Assembly (NCBI RefSeq): GCF_004353845.1
Contig: NZ_CP037864.1
Location: forward strand, 3,348,001 to 3,412,000
DNA: 64,000 nucleotides
Source: Citrobacter arsenatis
Lineage (GTDB): Bacteria > Pseudomonadota > Gammaproteobacteria > Enterobacterales > Enterobacteriaceae
Reading direction: 5' to 3'
Shown: positions 25,748 to 35,273 of the stretch, piece after piece
Layout: each line of letters starts with the position of its first letter
How positions within the stretch are numbered: position 1 is the stretch's first letter
The notes under the pieces: model-generated
Told to the model about the DNA's origin: nothing
The model's input: only the letters and a program-made list of their open reading frames with translations
The model's database searches: none
Program-made: the position numbers and the translations under genes

Positions 25748-26074
25748 ATGAAGAATAAAATGTTGCTGGGTGCACTTCTGCTTGCAAGCAGCGTCGTCTG
25801 GGCCGCACCGGCTGCAACAGCTGCCCCCACCGGTATCGATAAGTATGAACTGAGCAGCTTTATTGCTGACTTCACCCATTTCAAACCCGGTGACAAAGTT
25901 CCACCACTGTATCTCACCGAAGAATACACCATTAAGCAGTGGAATCTGCGCAATCTGCCCGCACCGACCGCAGGCACCCATTGGACCTACATGGGCGGCG
26001 CGTATGTGTTGGTCAACGATGCCGACGCTAAGATCATTAAAGCCTACGACGGCGAGATTTTTTATCACCGATGA
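25748..26074 (+). CDS. rcnB: RcnB, periplasmic nickel/cobalt homeostasis protein
   Basis: The protein of about 108 residues is very close to E. coli RcnB: KYELSSFIADF, FKPGDKVP, LRNLPAP, THWTYMGGAYVL and KAYDGEIFYHR are all present. A signal peptide ends at VWAAPA. The ATG at 25748 is chosen because AGAGG lies six bases before it; the ATG at 25742 directly abuts that site. In E. coli rcnB follows rcnR and the efflux pump gene rcnA; neither is here. Confidence 0.93.
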   Translation: MKNKMLLGALLLASSVVWAAPAATAAPTGIDKYELSSFIADFTHFKPGDKVPPLYLTEEYTIKQWNLRNLPAPTAGTHWTYMGGAYVLVNDADAKIIKAYDGEIFYHR

Positions 26075-26131
26075 AAAAACACGCACTCGTTCTTATGGGG
26101 GAGTGCGTGAACAGAATAAACGTAATCTACA

Positions 26132-27139
26132 TCAATCGTAACCAATCACCACTTTGACTCGGCTCAACACATGACCTGAGTGGTATTTTCCATAAGGGAA
26201 ATACTTAAACTTTAATGGTATAATGTAACTGTCAGCTATCGTTTGCCCCCGTTTAGCAATCTCATATCGGTTATTATCAAGGTTTACTGTTATACCATTT
26301 AGTTCCATTTTAAAACCGATATCCCCAGCGCTATCATCACCATCATACTCGTTCTCCAATACATCACCAATTCGATTTTGAGATTCAAATCGGTAATGTA
26401 TGCTCCTGGATGAATACCCTAACGTATTATCACACTTAATTTCAATTTTATTATCAGCGCTTTCTGCAATGGCATTCTGCACACTACTGTGATTTATATC
26501 ATTAATTTTCACAGATGTATCAGGAAAGTAACAGGTCGTGGGCGTGTAATTAAATTTAACTTGGATATTCTGTGCTAAGTTATATTTTCCTTTATCCGTT
26601 CCATTTGCCTCAACAAAACGCAGCGTGGAATTTAGTGATACGGAATTGTTAATGGTTACAGCGGTAAATGTCTCAGGCGCGGTTACAAGCTTATATTCGA
26701 CACCGTATTTTAGGGCTGCATTAATTTCAGACCCTATAAAATTAAAATAATATACAGTCCCTAGAAGATTTTTATTTTCTTCTTTTTTAAACGAACCACT
26801 AATATTTTTTCCTATTCTCACTGCCACATAAACATAATCATTACTCTCCCCTGATGAAACCTTAAAATATCTCACTTCATTATTTTCTACTGGTATTACT
26901 TGCAACCCACGATTCGCATATTGACAGTGATACTGTTGCGAACTGATAAAATTAACATTTTTCAATTCTGACGAGGTGAATTCATTAAGATTTGCTTTAT
27001 TTAAATCCAACGTAATGTCTTCACCATTCGCAGTCATATTTACACTTCCATTAGCGGACAAAGAATACGTACCAGAATAGCACATCGCCGAAACATAAAA
27101 AGACGTTAAAAACAAAAACAGACCAATGACAAATCGCAT
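26132..27139 (-). CDS. yehA: YehA, fimbrial adhesin-like protein
   Basis: This 335-residue exported protein is the last gene of the yeh fimbrial operon and probably the tip adhesin. It starts MRFVIGLFLFLTSFYVSAMC. An N-terminal domain with two early cysteines is followed by a C-terminal pilin-like domain ending VLSRVKVVIGYD. The ATG at 27139 has GGAG six bases upstream, overlapping the end of yehB. A GTG at 27151 is possible but less likely. It matches E. coli YehA closely in layout. Confidence 0.88.
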   Translation of the reverse strand: MRFVIGLFLFLTSFYVSAMCYSGTYSLSANGSVNMTANGEDITLDLNKANLNEFTSSELKNVNFISSQQYHCQYANRGLQVIPVENNEVRYFKVSSGESNDYVYVAVRIGKNISGSFKKEENKNLLGTVYYFNFIGSEINAALKYGVEYKLVTAPETFTAVTINNSVSLNSTLRFVEANGTDKGKYNLAQNIQVKFNYTPTTCYFPDTSVKINDINHSSVQNAIAESADNKIEIKCDNTLGYSSRSIHYRFESQNRIGDVLENEYDGDDSAGDIGFKMELNGITVNLDNNRYEIAKRGQTIADSYIIPLKFKYFPYGKYHSGHVLSRVKVVIGYD

Positions 27140-27151
27140 AATTGGCTCCAC

Positions 27152-29632
27152 TCACCGACAAATATAAACTTTACTTTCATCAATCGTTTTATCGAAAGTG
27201 ATTGAGCATGAAAGTCCCTGTTGTTTATTGACCGCCACTTTTATCTCCGGTGGCACTTCATTGGTGCGAATAAAAAGCTGGCTTCCCTGTCCTACTATGC
27301 CAATATTGTGTCCATAATTGTCTTCAACTTCGTAGCCAAACGTCAGCGGTGAACCATCAGGACGCAGCGCCCGGATATACCAGGGTTTACGTTGGTCGGT
27401 ATCAAACCTCGCCAGTACAACCGCTCCACGATACGGGGCGGCGTTGCGACGGTTTCCCTGCAGGTCGGTTTCAGTCTTGGCATTGGAAACATCCAGCGTC
27501 AGGTGGTTTTCACGATAAGGCGTTAAGCCGTCGTAAACCACCACGCCATTACGGTTGGTAGTGCGGTATTTTTGCCCGTTAACATATGCCCCTTCCAGAC
27601 CCGGCGCATGCATTACGGCAAACGTTTCTGATAATCTGTTGGCTAAATTCACGCCACCATACCAGGCCACAAGACCACCTGAAATACTGCCGCCAGTTTG
27701 TGTGTAATTGGAAGACTGACTGTAGCTGCCGCTAAGCGTGGCAACTGGCGCATTCCACGTCAGATTGCCGCCTGCCGTTGTTTCGCTGTTCTGCCGTTGA
27801 TGACTGAGATTTACCCCATAGTTGAACTGATCGCGACTGCCTGTGGTGCCGGAAAGCCCGGTATTATTTGAGGCAAAGCCATCATCATCAAAAGTCGTTG
27901 AGTTAGACAGATACAAATGTCTGCGCGGAGCGCTAATATCATCTCCCCAATCGAACGGGATAGAGATAAAGACGTTAAAACGCTTATCTTCGTGATGATC
28001 CTCGTTGTAAGTCTGACTGGCTGAAAAGGTATAGCTAATCCGTTGCCAGCTATTAGAATAACTCAACTGATAATCTTTACTGTTACCGCTACGCCCCCAG
28101 TAATCACGCCACAACGTACTGAGCGAAAACGAGCCCCAACCTTGCGGCAAAGACTGGCTGACGTTGGCCGAAAAACTGTTCTTACGACCAAAATCGTTCT
28201 GATAATAATCTGCGATGTCGTACACATCATTTTCATCGCGGTGATAATTATTCTTGTTATTGGCCCAGACATGATCGTTAAACGTGCGATAGTCTTTGGA
28301 AGAGTAGCGATACGCCGCCAGGCCAAAACGGGTGGCGGTTTGCGTCAAATATTTGTTATAGGCAATCTGGTAGCTTTGCCCGTCAAATACATCACCGCTA
28401 TCCTGCTTACTGTGCGATTGTGTCGCATCGACGGAAATCGCACCGATTCGCGTATTCCAGCCGGTACCCAACGTAAACGCATTGTAGTTATCCGCCAGCA
28501 TGGTACCGCCGTACAGCGTTAACAGATTATTCAGCCCATATTGGTAGCTCATCTGCGCAAAATCGGTCTGGTTGCTGGCGCCTTCGATATGGCTACGCCC
28601 AGCCGCAAAATCATATTTTGAGACACCCGGCTGCAACATGTTGGGCACCGCAGCGTACGGTACAAGATAAGTTGTTACCGATCCGTCAGCCTCTTTGATA
28701 CTGACGTCAAGATCCGCGCCACCGCCTGCAAGTTGCAAATCAGCAATTGAGAACGGACCAGGCGGAACCTCTTTCTGGTAGACCACAAAGCCGTTCTGTT
28801 CGATGGTGACCAGCGCGTTGCTTTGCGCAATCCCCTGAACCAACGGGGTAAAATTCTGCTTTGAGTTCGGCAGCATCTGCATATCGCGATACAACCGTAC
28901 GCCACGAAAGCGCACCGCATCAAAAATATCTGATGAGGTATACATATCCCCGGCACGCAGAGTGCCCAAAATTTGCGGGATGCCGCGTTCCAGATACAAG
29001 GTGTTGCTTTTCCATTCCCCGTTGCTGTCATCGGTTTTGTTATAGCTGGCATCAGAATGCAACTGCCAACCCAGCAGATTTAACCCACTGGTAAAACGCG
29101 CATAGGTACTTTTGCTGTTACCAGAATCCTTATAGTCGCTGTAATACTGGCTGGCGTAGTACGAGGTATAGAAGGCATTGATGCCACGATCCCAGTTCTC
29201 AGGAGGAACATACCCTTGTTCAAGCTCATCAACAAATGCCTGCGGAACGCTGAGATCCAGGCGAAAGGTACCGATATTCCATGCATAGCTGCCTCCTTGC
29301 ACCGCCTGCTTCAAGGTTGGGCATTCATTCTTATTGTCCAACGCCTGTATATTTATCCCCAGACGCATTAACGTGTCGCGAGATAAACAGGTGTCATCCG
29401 GATTATCCTTAACGGTAATTTCATACTTGCCACGCCATTGTTTATTGACGTAGATGTCAATGTCATATTGGCCTGGCAGTGGTTGATTATCATCAAGGCG
29501 AAAATCAGAAACTTTCTCGCCTTTCATTCCACCCATCATAAAGTGGGTATCAAACGTCTCTTCTGCGGCATGGGCCTCAATGCCGAATAGCAACAGTAAT
29601 ACCGCCGAAGCAATCGGAGTCATCCTTAACAT
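27152..29632 (-). CDS. yehB: YehB, fimbrial outer-membrane usher
   Basis: The 826-residue usher has a signal peptide ending AHAAEE. It continues with an N-terminal domain, barrel and plug (FVVYQKEVPPGPFSIADLQL) and a C-terminal domain with a cysteine pair (SCSITFDK...YIC). It secretes the Yeh subunits across the outer membrane. It sits between the chaperone gene and yehA with gaps of about 12 bases. Its sequence differs clearly from the usher at 21904-24396, so the two operons are not recent duplicates. Confidence 0.95.
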   Translation of the reverse strand: MLRMTPIASAVLLLLFGIEAHAAEETFDTHFMMGGMKGEKVSDFRLDDNQPLPGQYDIDIYVNKQWRGKYEITVKDNPDDTCLSRDTLMRLGINIQALDNKNECPTLKQAVQGGSYAWNIGTFRLDLSVPQAFVDELEQGYVPPENWDRGINAFYTSYYASQYYSDYKDSGNSKSTYARFTSGLNLLGWQLHSDASYNKTDDSNGEWKSNTLYLERGIPQILGTLRAGDMYTSSDIFDAVRFRGVRLYRDMQMLPNSKQNFTPLVQGIAQSNALVTIEQNGFVVYQKEVPPGPFSIADLQLAGGGADLDVSIKEADGSVTTYLVPYAAVPNMLQPGVSKYDFAAGRSHIEGASNQTDFAQMSYQYGLNNLLTLYGGTMLADNYNAFTLGTGWNTRIGAISVDATQSHSKQDSGDVFDGQSYQIAYNKYLTQTATRFGLAAYRYSSKDYRTFNDHVWANNKNNYHRDENDVYDIADYYQNDFGRKNSFSANVSQSLPQGWGSFSLSTLWRDYWGRSGNSKDYQLSYSNSWQRISYTFSASQTYNEDHHEDKRFNVFISIPFDWGDDISAPRRHLYLSNSTTFDDDGFASNNTGLSGTTGSRDQFNYGVNLSHQRQNSETTAGGNLTWNAPVATLSGSYSQSSNYTQTGGSISGGLVAWYGGVNLANRLSETFAVMHAPGLEGAYVNGQKYRTTNRNGVVVYDGLTPYRENHLTLDVSNAKTETDLQGNRRNAAPYRGAVVLARFDTDQRKPWYIRALRPDGSPLTFGYEVEDNYGHNIGIVGQGSQLFIRTNEVPPEIKVAVNKQQGLSCSITFDKTIDESKVYICR

Positions 29633-29644
29633 AACCAGCTCCTG

Positions 29645-30328
29645 TTATTTTAAGCTGACGTTAGCACTAATATAATTACCGTGATCGTCAATAATGGTCA
29701 TTTTATACTGATTGGCATTAGTGTTTTTTAATGCCACATCTGCACTGGAGAGCGGTGCAAGCATAATACTTTTGTTGTTGATCTTAATATTATCAGCTTT
29801 AACATCTGTCACCGTAATCCAGTTAGCTGCATCATTTCTGATAGAATAACCAGTACCATTGCGTGTTAACGATAGTTTATGGAAAGTATTTTTATTAACG
29901 GCCGCAATACCTTTAGGTCGATAAAATAATTTAATACGATTCTGCATTGCGAACTTCAATACATTTTTGCCAGTATTGTCAGGATTATTTGGCGGAATAT
30001 CCAGAACATTAAGATAAAACAAACTTTCTTTGTTATTTGGCAGCATATTTGGCATCTTTTTAATTTTAATCTGCTGACCAGAATCCCCCGCCACCTTCGC
30101 AACTGGAGGTGTTAGCAAAAATGGAACCTTAATCTTTTCCGGTGGTAACGATGTATCTCCATCATCAATCCACGACTGTACCAGTGAAGACCGCCCTCCC
30201 TGATTCATTAACTGCACCAGTACTTCATTTTTCTCTGCTGGGTAGATAATGCGAGTACCATAAATCACTATACCAGCATGGACGGGTTGCGTAGATGCAA
30301 TTAGTAAAGCCGTTAGAATCCATTTCAT
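29645..30328 (-). CDS. yehC: YehC, periplasmic fimbrial chaperone
   Basis: The PapD-family chaperone has about 227 residues. The signal peptide ends PVHA and the mature protein begins GIVIYGTRIIYPAEKNEV with the conserved arginine. IKLFYRPKGI is the lysine-containing binding strand. The ATG at 30328 gives the best signal sequence; 30349 is an in-frame alternative. It folds and delivers YehD and YehA to YehB. Confidence 0.92.
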   Translation of the reverse strand: MKWILTALLIASTQPVHAGIVIYGTRIIYPAEKNEVLVQLMNQGGRSSLVQSWIDDGDTSLPPEKIKVPFLLTPPVAKVAGDSGQQIKIKKMPNMLPNNKESLFYLNVLDIPPNNPDNTGKNVLKFAMQNRIKLFYRPKGIAAVNKNTFHKLSLTRNGTGYSIRNDAANWITVTDVKADNIKINNKSIMLAPLSSADVALKNTNANQYKMTIIDDHGNYISANVSLK

Positions 30329-30380
30329 TTCGCGTTCGTCCTTTTTCATGAATTGCCGGTGAAGACACCGGCATAGAAAT

Positions 30381-30935
30381 TTAGTCTGCAGAAACGGAAA
30401 TGGTTAAAACGGAAGACAAAGTTCCTGCGGTTACCGGGACATCAGAACTAAGACGAGCATATTTTGCTTTGAAATCCAGAGTATACTCAACACCATCTTC
30501 AGTTGTTCTTGATGTAAGTTTATCTTTTAGATTACTTTCTTCAGCATCTGTAATTTGCTTATCACCTAATGCTAAATTAAAACCAACACCGTTTGCATCA
30601 CCAGCCGTTTTATTCAGCACTCCGGATGTAAATTGTGCGCCAGTAATTCTTACAGTATTTAATTCTGTACCCACTGGACACACAATAACCATTGGTGTTG
30701 AATCATCATCCATTTTTCCATCACCAACGGTAGCACCAGTAGACAAACCAGCAAAGCGTGAAGCATCAATATTTGGCAGTGTAATAGTACTTTTCGCATC
30801 ACTATTTTTAAAATAACATGAGCTATTTTCCACCGTACCAGTGATAGTTAACGAGCCAGTTTCATTGGCAGCAAAAGCCCCAGCGCTCATAAATACAGCA
30901 GACAGAACAGCAGCAGAAATAATTGAACGTTTCAT
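30381..30935 (-). CDS. yehD: YehD, major fimbrial subunit
   Basis: The 184-residue pilin has a signal peptide ending AFAAN. A first cysteine sits in VENSSCYF and a second in VIVCPVGTE, and the C-terminal strand GTLSSVLTISVSAD is typical. It is the first gene of yehDCBA, with about 50 bp to yehC. The operon is widespread in E. coli and usually expressed weakly in the laboratory. Confidence 0.92.
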   Translation of the reverse strand: MKRSIISAAVLSAVFMSAGAFAANETGSLTITGTVENSSCYFKNSDAKSTITLPNIDASRFAGLSTGATVGDGKMDDDSTPMVIVCPVGTELNTVRITGAQFTSGVLNKTAGDANGVGFNLALGDKQITDAEESNLKDKLTSRTTEDGVEYTLDFKAKYARLSSDVPVTAGTLSSVLTISVSAD

Positions 30936-31161
30936 AGTATCTTCCTTAATGAGTTAATTTCTATTTGTTAAGAGGGTTCAACTCTTGAAATTAAATTCTC
31001 ACACCAGAAACGTTACTGCAATGTAAACGCATTGTTTTATTGATTTAAAACAAGTTACAAAGAGCAATATAATTGCAACAAATAAATTGAGCTCTATATT
31101 ATTTTTGAAATTAATAAATTTACGCAATTAATTGCTGAGGTGGGATTTTTCAGAGAAATGT

Positions 31162-31199
31162 TCAACCATGCATTATTCAGCAGAACAATGCATGGTTGA
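31162..31199 (-). terminator. Terminator-like hairpin downstream of yehE
   Basis: A perfect 13-bp stem, TCAACCATGCATT, with a 12-base loop lies 12 bases after the yehE stop. On the minus strand it is followed by a weakly U-rich ACATTTCTC, so it may end yehE transcription before yehD. Confidence 0.6.
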
Positions 31200-31211
31200 T
31201 AAAAAGATCTG

Positions 31212-31502
31212 TTAGTCGTAGCGAGTTAGCACAATCTGTCGTGTGGTGTCACCGGCCACAGTAACAATTTCAGTCACTGCGCCTTTTATTGGATTGGAAA
31301 AAACCTCTTTGACGTTTGAAAAGGAAATGGCATTGCCACAGCGTTGCTGTACTTCATTATTTACAACATCAGAACTACAGGTAGGCTCAGTTACTTGACC
31401 ATTGATACTCAAGGTAGCCGTGTCTGTAGCAGAAACAGAAGCGCTCATTCCATAAGCCAGAGTAATAACTCCCAAGAATAAACTAATTTTCATAGTACGC
31501 AT
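31212..31502 (-). CDS. yehE: YehE, small exported protein (DUF2574)
   Basis: The 96-residue protein has a signal peptide ending VSAT. The mature part, LSINGQVTEPTCSSDVV then QQRCGNAISFSNV, has two cysteines and looks like a short pilin-like fragment. It corresponds to E. coli YehE by position and size. AGGA lies close before the ATG. The function is unknown; the location beside yehABCD suggests an envelope role. Confidence 0.8.
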   Translation of the reverse strand: MRTMKISLFLGVITLAYGMSASVSATDTATLSINGQVTEPTCSSDVVNNEVQQRCGNAISFSNVKEVFSNPIKGAVTEIVTVAGDTTRQIVLTRYD

Positions 31503-31703
31503 TATTCCTGTGATGGGCTAAACAGCATACATACTGTCTGTCCGGTGAATTATGGGTTAAATGCCTCGTTAAAACCAATTGAGATTGTAGATTAATGAGA
31601 TAGGTTTGATCAATTCAAATGATGCATTGAAGCGACTTATTCGGAAAAAGACATGAATTATACAGGCAGGATAAACAATATTGCGCAGCTTTTTCACTCT
31701 ATA

Positions 31704-31740
31704 TATTCACCGCATCAATATATTATTGATGCGGTGAATA
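31704..31740. terminator. Perfect 17-bp hairpin after apbC
   Basis: TATTCACCGCATCAATA pairs perfectly with its complement across a three-base TAT loop, 16 bases after the apbC stop. There is no U-tract on the minus strand, so it is not a canonical intrinsic terminator. It may protect the mRNA end or act with another factor. Confidence 0.6.
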
Positions 31741-31756
31741 TTTGTAACACGGTTAA

Positions 31757-32866
31757 TTACACCGCACGGAAGGCAATTTCACCCGGAATAACCTCACCTT
31801 GCCAGTAAAGCTGGGCAGCTACACGCCCTGCCAGGTCACGGTAAATGGCGGTAAATTCACTGTCAGGACGACTGATAACCGTCGGGGTACCACGATCGAG
31901 GTCTTCACGCAGAGAGATATGCAGCGGCATCTGCCCCAGCAGTTGGGTGTGATACTGCTCGGCCAGCTTCTGCGCCCCGCCGGTGCCAAAGATTGGCTCG
32001 TGATGACCGCAGTTGCTGCAAATATGCATACTCATATTTTCAACAATACCCAGCACCGGCACTTCGACTTTCTCGAACATCACGATGCCTTTTTTCGCAT
32101 CGATAAGCGCGATGTCCTGCGGAGTGGTGACCACAACCGCGCCCGTTACCGGAATGTTCTGCGCCAGCGTCAGCTGGATGTCACCGGTCCCCGGCGGCAT
32201 ATCCAGTACCAGATAATCGAGATCCGGCCATAAGGTTTCCTGCAGCATCTGCAGCAGCGCTTTGCTGGCCATCGGGCCACGCCAGACCATTGCGTTATCG
32301 TCAGTAACCAGATAACCAATAGAGTTCGTCGCCAGACCGTGAGACATGATCGGTGCCATGTGGGTACCGTCTGGTGAAGTTGGACGTTGATTTTCCGCGC
32401 CGAGCATGGTCGGGATAGACGGGCCATAAATATCAGCGTCCAGAATCCCTACCTTCGCGCCTTCCGCAGCCAGCGCCAGTGCCAGGTTCACGGCGGTAGA
32501 GGATTTACCCACGCCACCTTTACCTGAACTGACAGCAATGATGTTTTTTACCCCATTAATACCCGGCTGGTTTTTCACGCGCTTGAGCGTTGCGATGTTA
32601 TGCGACAGTTTCCAGTCGATCGCTTTCGCACCAGTAATACGCAGCAGATCGGCACTACATTGCTCTTTTAATTCCTCAAACGCGCTATGCCAGACGAAAG
32701 GCATGACCAGCTCAACGTGCAACGTGTCATCCATCCAGGCGACGTGATGCAACGCTTTAAGCGTCGTCAGATTATGCTTCAGGGTTGAATGCTGAAAATT
32801 CGCCAGCGTCCCGGCAACCATGGCGCGCAGGGTCTCTGGTGATCTGGCCTGGGATTGTGCGTTCAT
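31757..32866 (-). CDS. apbC: Iron-sulfur cluster carrier ApbC/Mrp
   Basis: The 369-residue P-loop ATPase of the Mrp/NBP35 family binds and transfers Fe-S clusters. An N-terminal MIP18-like domain (about 10-90) precedes the deviant Walker A in SSGKGGVGKSSTAVNLA, and CSNCGHHE is the cluster-binding CxxC. The start at 32866 is fixed by AGGAG five bases upstream and gives the E. coli length; the longer frame from 32929 has no support. It is divergent from metG. Confidence 0.96.
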   Translation of the reverse strand: MNAQSQARSPETLRAMVAGTLANFQHSTLKHNLTTLKALHHVAWMDDTLHVELVMPFVWHSAFEELKEQCSADLLRITGAKAIDWKLSHNIATLKRVKNQPGINGVKNIIAVSSGKGGVGKSSTAVNLALALAAEGAKVGILDADIYGPSIPTMLGAENQRPTSPDGTHMAPIMSHGLATNSIGYLVTDDNAMVWRGPMASKALLQMLQETLWPDLDYLVLDMPPGTGDIQLTLAQNIPVTGAVVVTTPQDIALIDAKKGIVMFEKVEVPVLGIVENMSMHICSNCGHHEPIFGTGGAQKLAEQYHTQLLGQMPLHISLREDLDRGTPTVISRPDSEFTAIYRDLAGRVAAQLYWQGEVIPGEIAFRAV

Positions 32867-33030
32867 CCCGACTCCTTTTTGTTGTTCTGAATATACGATA
32901 GTCACCAGGTAGTTTACTCCAACCGTCACAATTATTCATTTACGGATAAATGCCCTTATCGCTTGGCGCAGTAATTACCATTTTGGTACTATCAAAGCCC
33001 TTTTCACTACAAAAGAAGTAATTGCCCACT

Positions 33031-35064
33031 ATGACTCAAGTCGCGAAGAAAATTCTGGTAACGTGCGCGCTGCCGTACGCCAACGGCTCAATCCACCTCG
33101 GCCATATGCTGGAGCACATCCAGGCTGATGTCTGGGTCCGTTACCAGCGAATGCGCGGCCACCAGGTAAACTTCATCTGCGCGGACGACGCCCACGGTAC
33201 GCCAATCATGCTGAAAGCACAGCAGCTTGGGATCACGCCAGAGCAGATGATCGGTGAAATGAGTCAGGAGCATCAGACTGATTTTGCAGGTTTTGACATC
33301 AGCTATGACAACTACCACTCGACGCACAGCGAAGAGAACCGTGAGCTGTCTGAGCTGATTTACACGCGCCTGAAGGAGAACGGTTTTATTAAGAACCGCA
33401 CCATCTCCCAGCTTTACGATCCGGAAAAAGGCATGTTCCTGCCGGACCGTTTCGTTAAAGGCACCTGCCCGAAATGTAAATCTCCGGATCAGTACGGCGA
33501 TAACTGTGAAGTCTGCGGCGCAACCTACAGCCCGACCGAACTTATCGAGCCGAAATCCGTCGTTTCTGGCGCGACGCCGGTGATGCGTGACTCCGAACAC
33601 TTCTTCTTTGACCTGCCGTCCTTCAGCGAGATGCTGCAGGACTGGACGCGCAGCGGCGCGCTGCAGGATCAGGTTGCCAACAAAATGCAGGAATGGTTCG
33701 AGTCCGGCCTGCAGCAGTGGGATATTTCCCGCGATTCCCCGTACTTCGGTTTTGAAATCCCGAATGCGCCTGGCAAGTACTTCTACGTTTGGCTGGATGC
33801 GCCTATTGGCTACATGGGTTCATTCAAAAACCTGTGTGATAAGCGCGGCGATACCACCAGCTTTGACGAATACTGGAAGAAAGATTCCGATGCCGAGCTG
33901 TATCACTTCATCGGTAAAGACATCGTCTACTTCCACAGCCTGTTCTGGCCTGCCATGCTGGAAGGCAGCAATTTCCGTAAGCCGACCAACCTGTTTGTAC
34001 ACGGTTATGTGACGGTAAACGGCGCGAAGATGTCCAAATCTCGCGGCACCTTTATTAAGGCCAGCACCTGGCTGAAGCATTTTGACGCCGACAGCCTGCG
34101 CTACTACTACACCGCGAAGCTTTCTTCACGCATTGATGATATCGACCTGAACCTGGAAGACTTTGTCCAGCGCGTAAACGCCGATATCGTCAACAAAGTA
34201 GTCAACCTGGCATCCCGTAACGCAGGCTTTATTGCTAAGCGTTTTGACGGCGTTCTGGCGGCTGAGCTGGCCGACCCGGCGCTGTATAAAACATTCACCG
34301 ATGCCGCAACGGTGATTGGCGAAGCATGGGAAAGCCGCGAATTCGGCAAAGCTATTCGCGAAATCATGGCCCTGGCCGACGTAGCAAACCGCTACGTTGA
34401 CGAACAGGCTCCGTGGGTGGTGGCTAAACAGGAAGGCCGCGATGCCGACCTGCAGGCAATCTGCTCCATGGGTATCAACCTGTTCCGCGTGCTGATGACC
34501 TACCTGAAGCCGGTTCTGCCAACGCTTGCTGAACGAGTGGAAGCGTTCCTGAACGGCGAACTGAGCTGGGATGCCATTGAGCAGCCGCTGCTCGGCCACA
34601 AGGTCAATACCTTTAAGGCGCTCTACAATCGCATCGATATGAAACAGGTTGAAGCGCTGGTTGAGGCGTCGAAAGAAGAAGTGAAAGCTGCTGCCGCACC
34701 AGTAACCGGTCCGCTGGCGGATGATCCGATTCAGGAAACCATCACCTTTGATGATTTCGCCAAAGTTGACCTGCGCGTAGCATTGATTGAAAACGCCGAA
34801 TTCGTGGAAGGCTCCGACAAACTGCTGCGCCTGACGCTGGATCTCGGCGGTGAGAAGCGTAACGTCTTCTCCGGTATTCGTTCTGCCTATCCGGATCCGC
34901 AGGTCCTGATTGGACGCCAGACTATTATGGTTGCTAACCTGGCTCCTCGTAAGATGCGCTTCGGCATTTCTGAAGGGATGGTAATGGCGGCAGGTCCTGG
35001 CGGGAAGGATATCTTCCTGTTAAGCCCGGACGAAGGCGCAAAACCTGGCCAACAGGTGAAGTAA
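33031..35064 (+). CDS. metG: Methionyl-tRNA synthetase
   Basis: The 677-residue class I synthetase charges tRNA-Met. HLGHM is the HIGH motif at about 22-26. The zinc knuckle is CPKCKSPDQYGDNCEVC (about 146-162), and KMSKS lies near 333. The C-terminal tRNA-binding/dimerisation domain (about 575-677) begins ITFDDFAKVDLRV. The ATG at 33031 matches the E. coli start; the upstream TTG is not needed. A strong intrinsic terminator follows. Confidence 0.98.
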   Translation: MTQVAKKILVTCALPYANGSIHLGHMLEHIQADVWVRYQRMRGHQVNFICADDAHGTPIMLKAQQLGITPEQMIGEMSQEHQTDFAGFDISYDNYHSTHSEENRELSELIYTRLKENGFIKNRTISQLYDPEKGMFLPDRFVKGTCPKCKSPDQYGDNCEVCGATYSPTELIEPKSVVSGATPVMRDSEHFFFDLPSFSEMLQDWTRSGALQDQVANKMQEWFESGLQQWDISRDSPYFGFEIPNAPGKYFYVWLDAPIGYMGSFKNLCDKRGDTTSFDEYWKKDSDAELYHFIGKDIVYFHSLFWPAMLEGSNFRKPTNLFVHGYVTVNGAKMSKSRGTFIKASTWLKHFDADSLRYYYTAKLSSRIDDIDLNLEDFVQRVNADIVNKVVNLASRNAGFIAKRFDGVLAAELADPALYKTFTDAATVIGEAWESREFGKAIREIMALADVANRYVDEQAPWVVAKQEGRDADLQAICSMGINLFRVLMTYLKPVLPTLAERVEAFLNGELSWDAIEQPLLGHKVNTFKALYNRIDMKQVEALVEASKEEVKAAAAPVTGPLADDPIQETITFDDFAKVDLRVALIENAEFVEGSDKLLRLTLDLGGEKRNVFSGIRSAYPDPQVLIGRQTIMVANLAPRKMRFGISEGMVMAAGPGGKDIFLLSPDEGAKPGQQVK

Positions 35065-35077
35065 ATCAGACATCTCA

Positions 35078-35104
35078 AGCGCTGCAACCGCAGCGCTTTT
35101 TTTC
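35078..35104 (+). terminator. Intrinsic terminator of metG
   Basis: An eight-base stem AGCGCTGC with loop AACC and its exact complement is followed directly by a run of seven or so T residues, 13 bases after the metG stop. Confidence 0.92.
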
Positions 35105-35273
35105 TGCGTAATTTTACCCCTAATCCTAAACACACTACCCCACTCCATTTTCGGACTGCTCAGCCATCGCGGTTAAATTTATTCTATACTGCTCTGCAAT
35201 TAAGGTCGCCCGGCCCCATCAAATTCATTGGCGCTATTATTCAGCGCCCAACATTCATAAAATGGAGTTTTAT

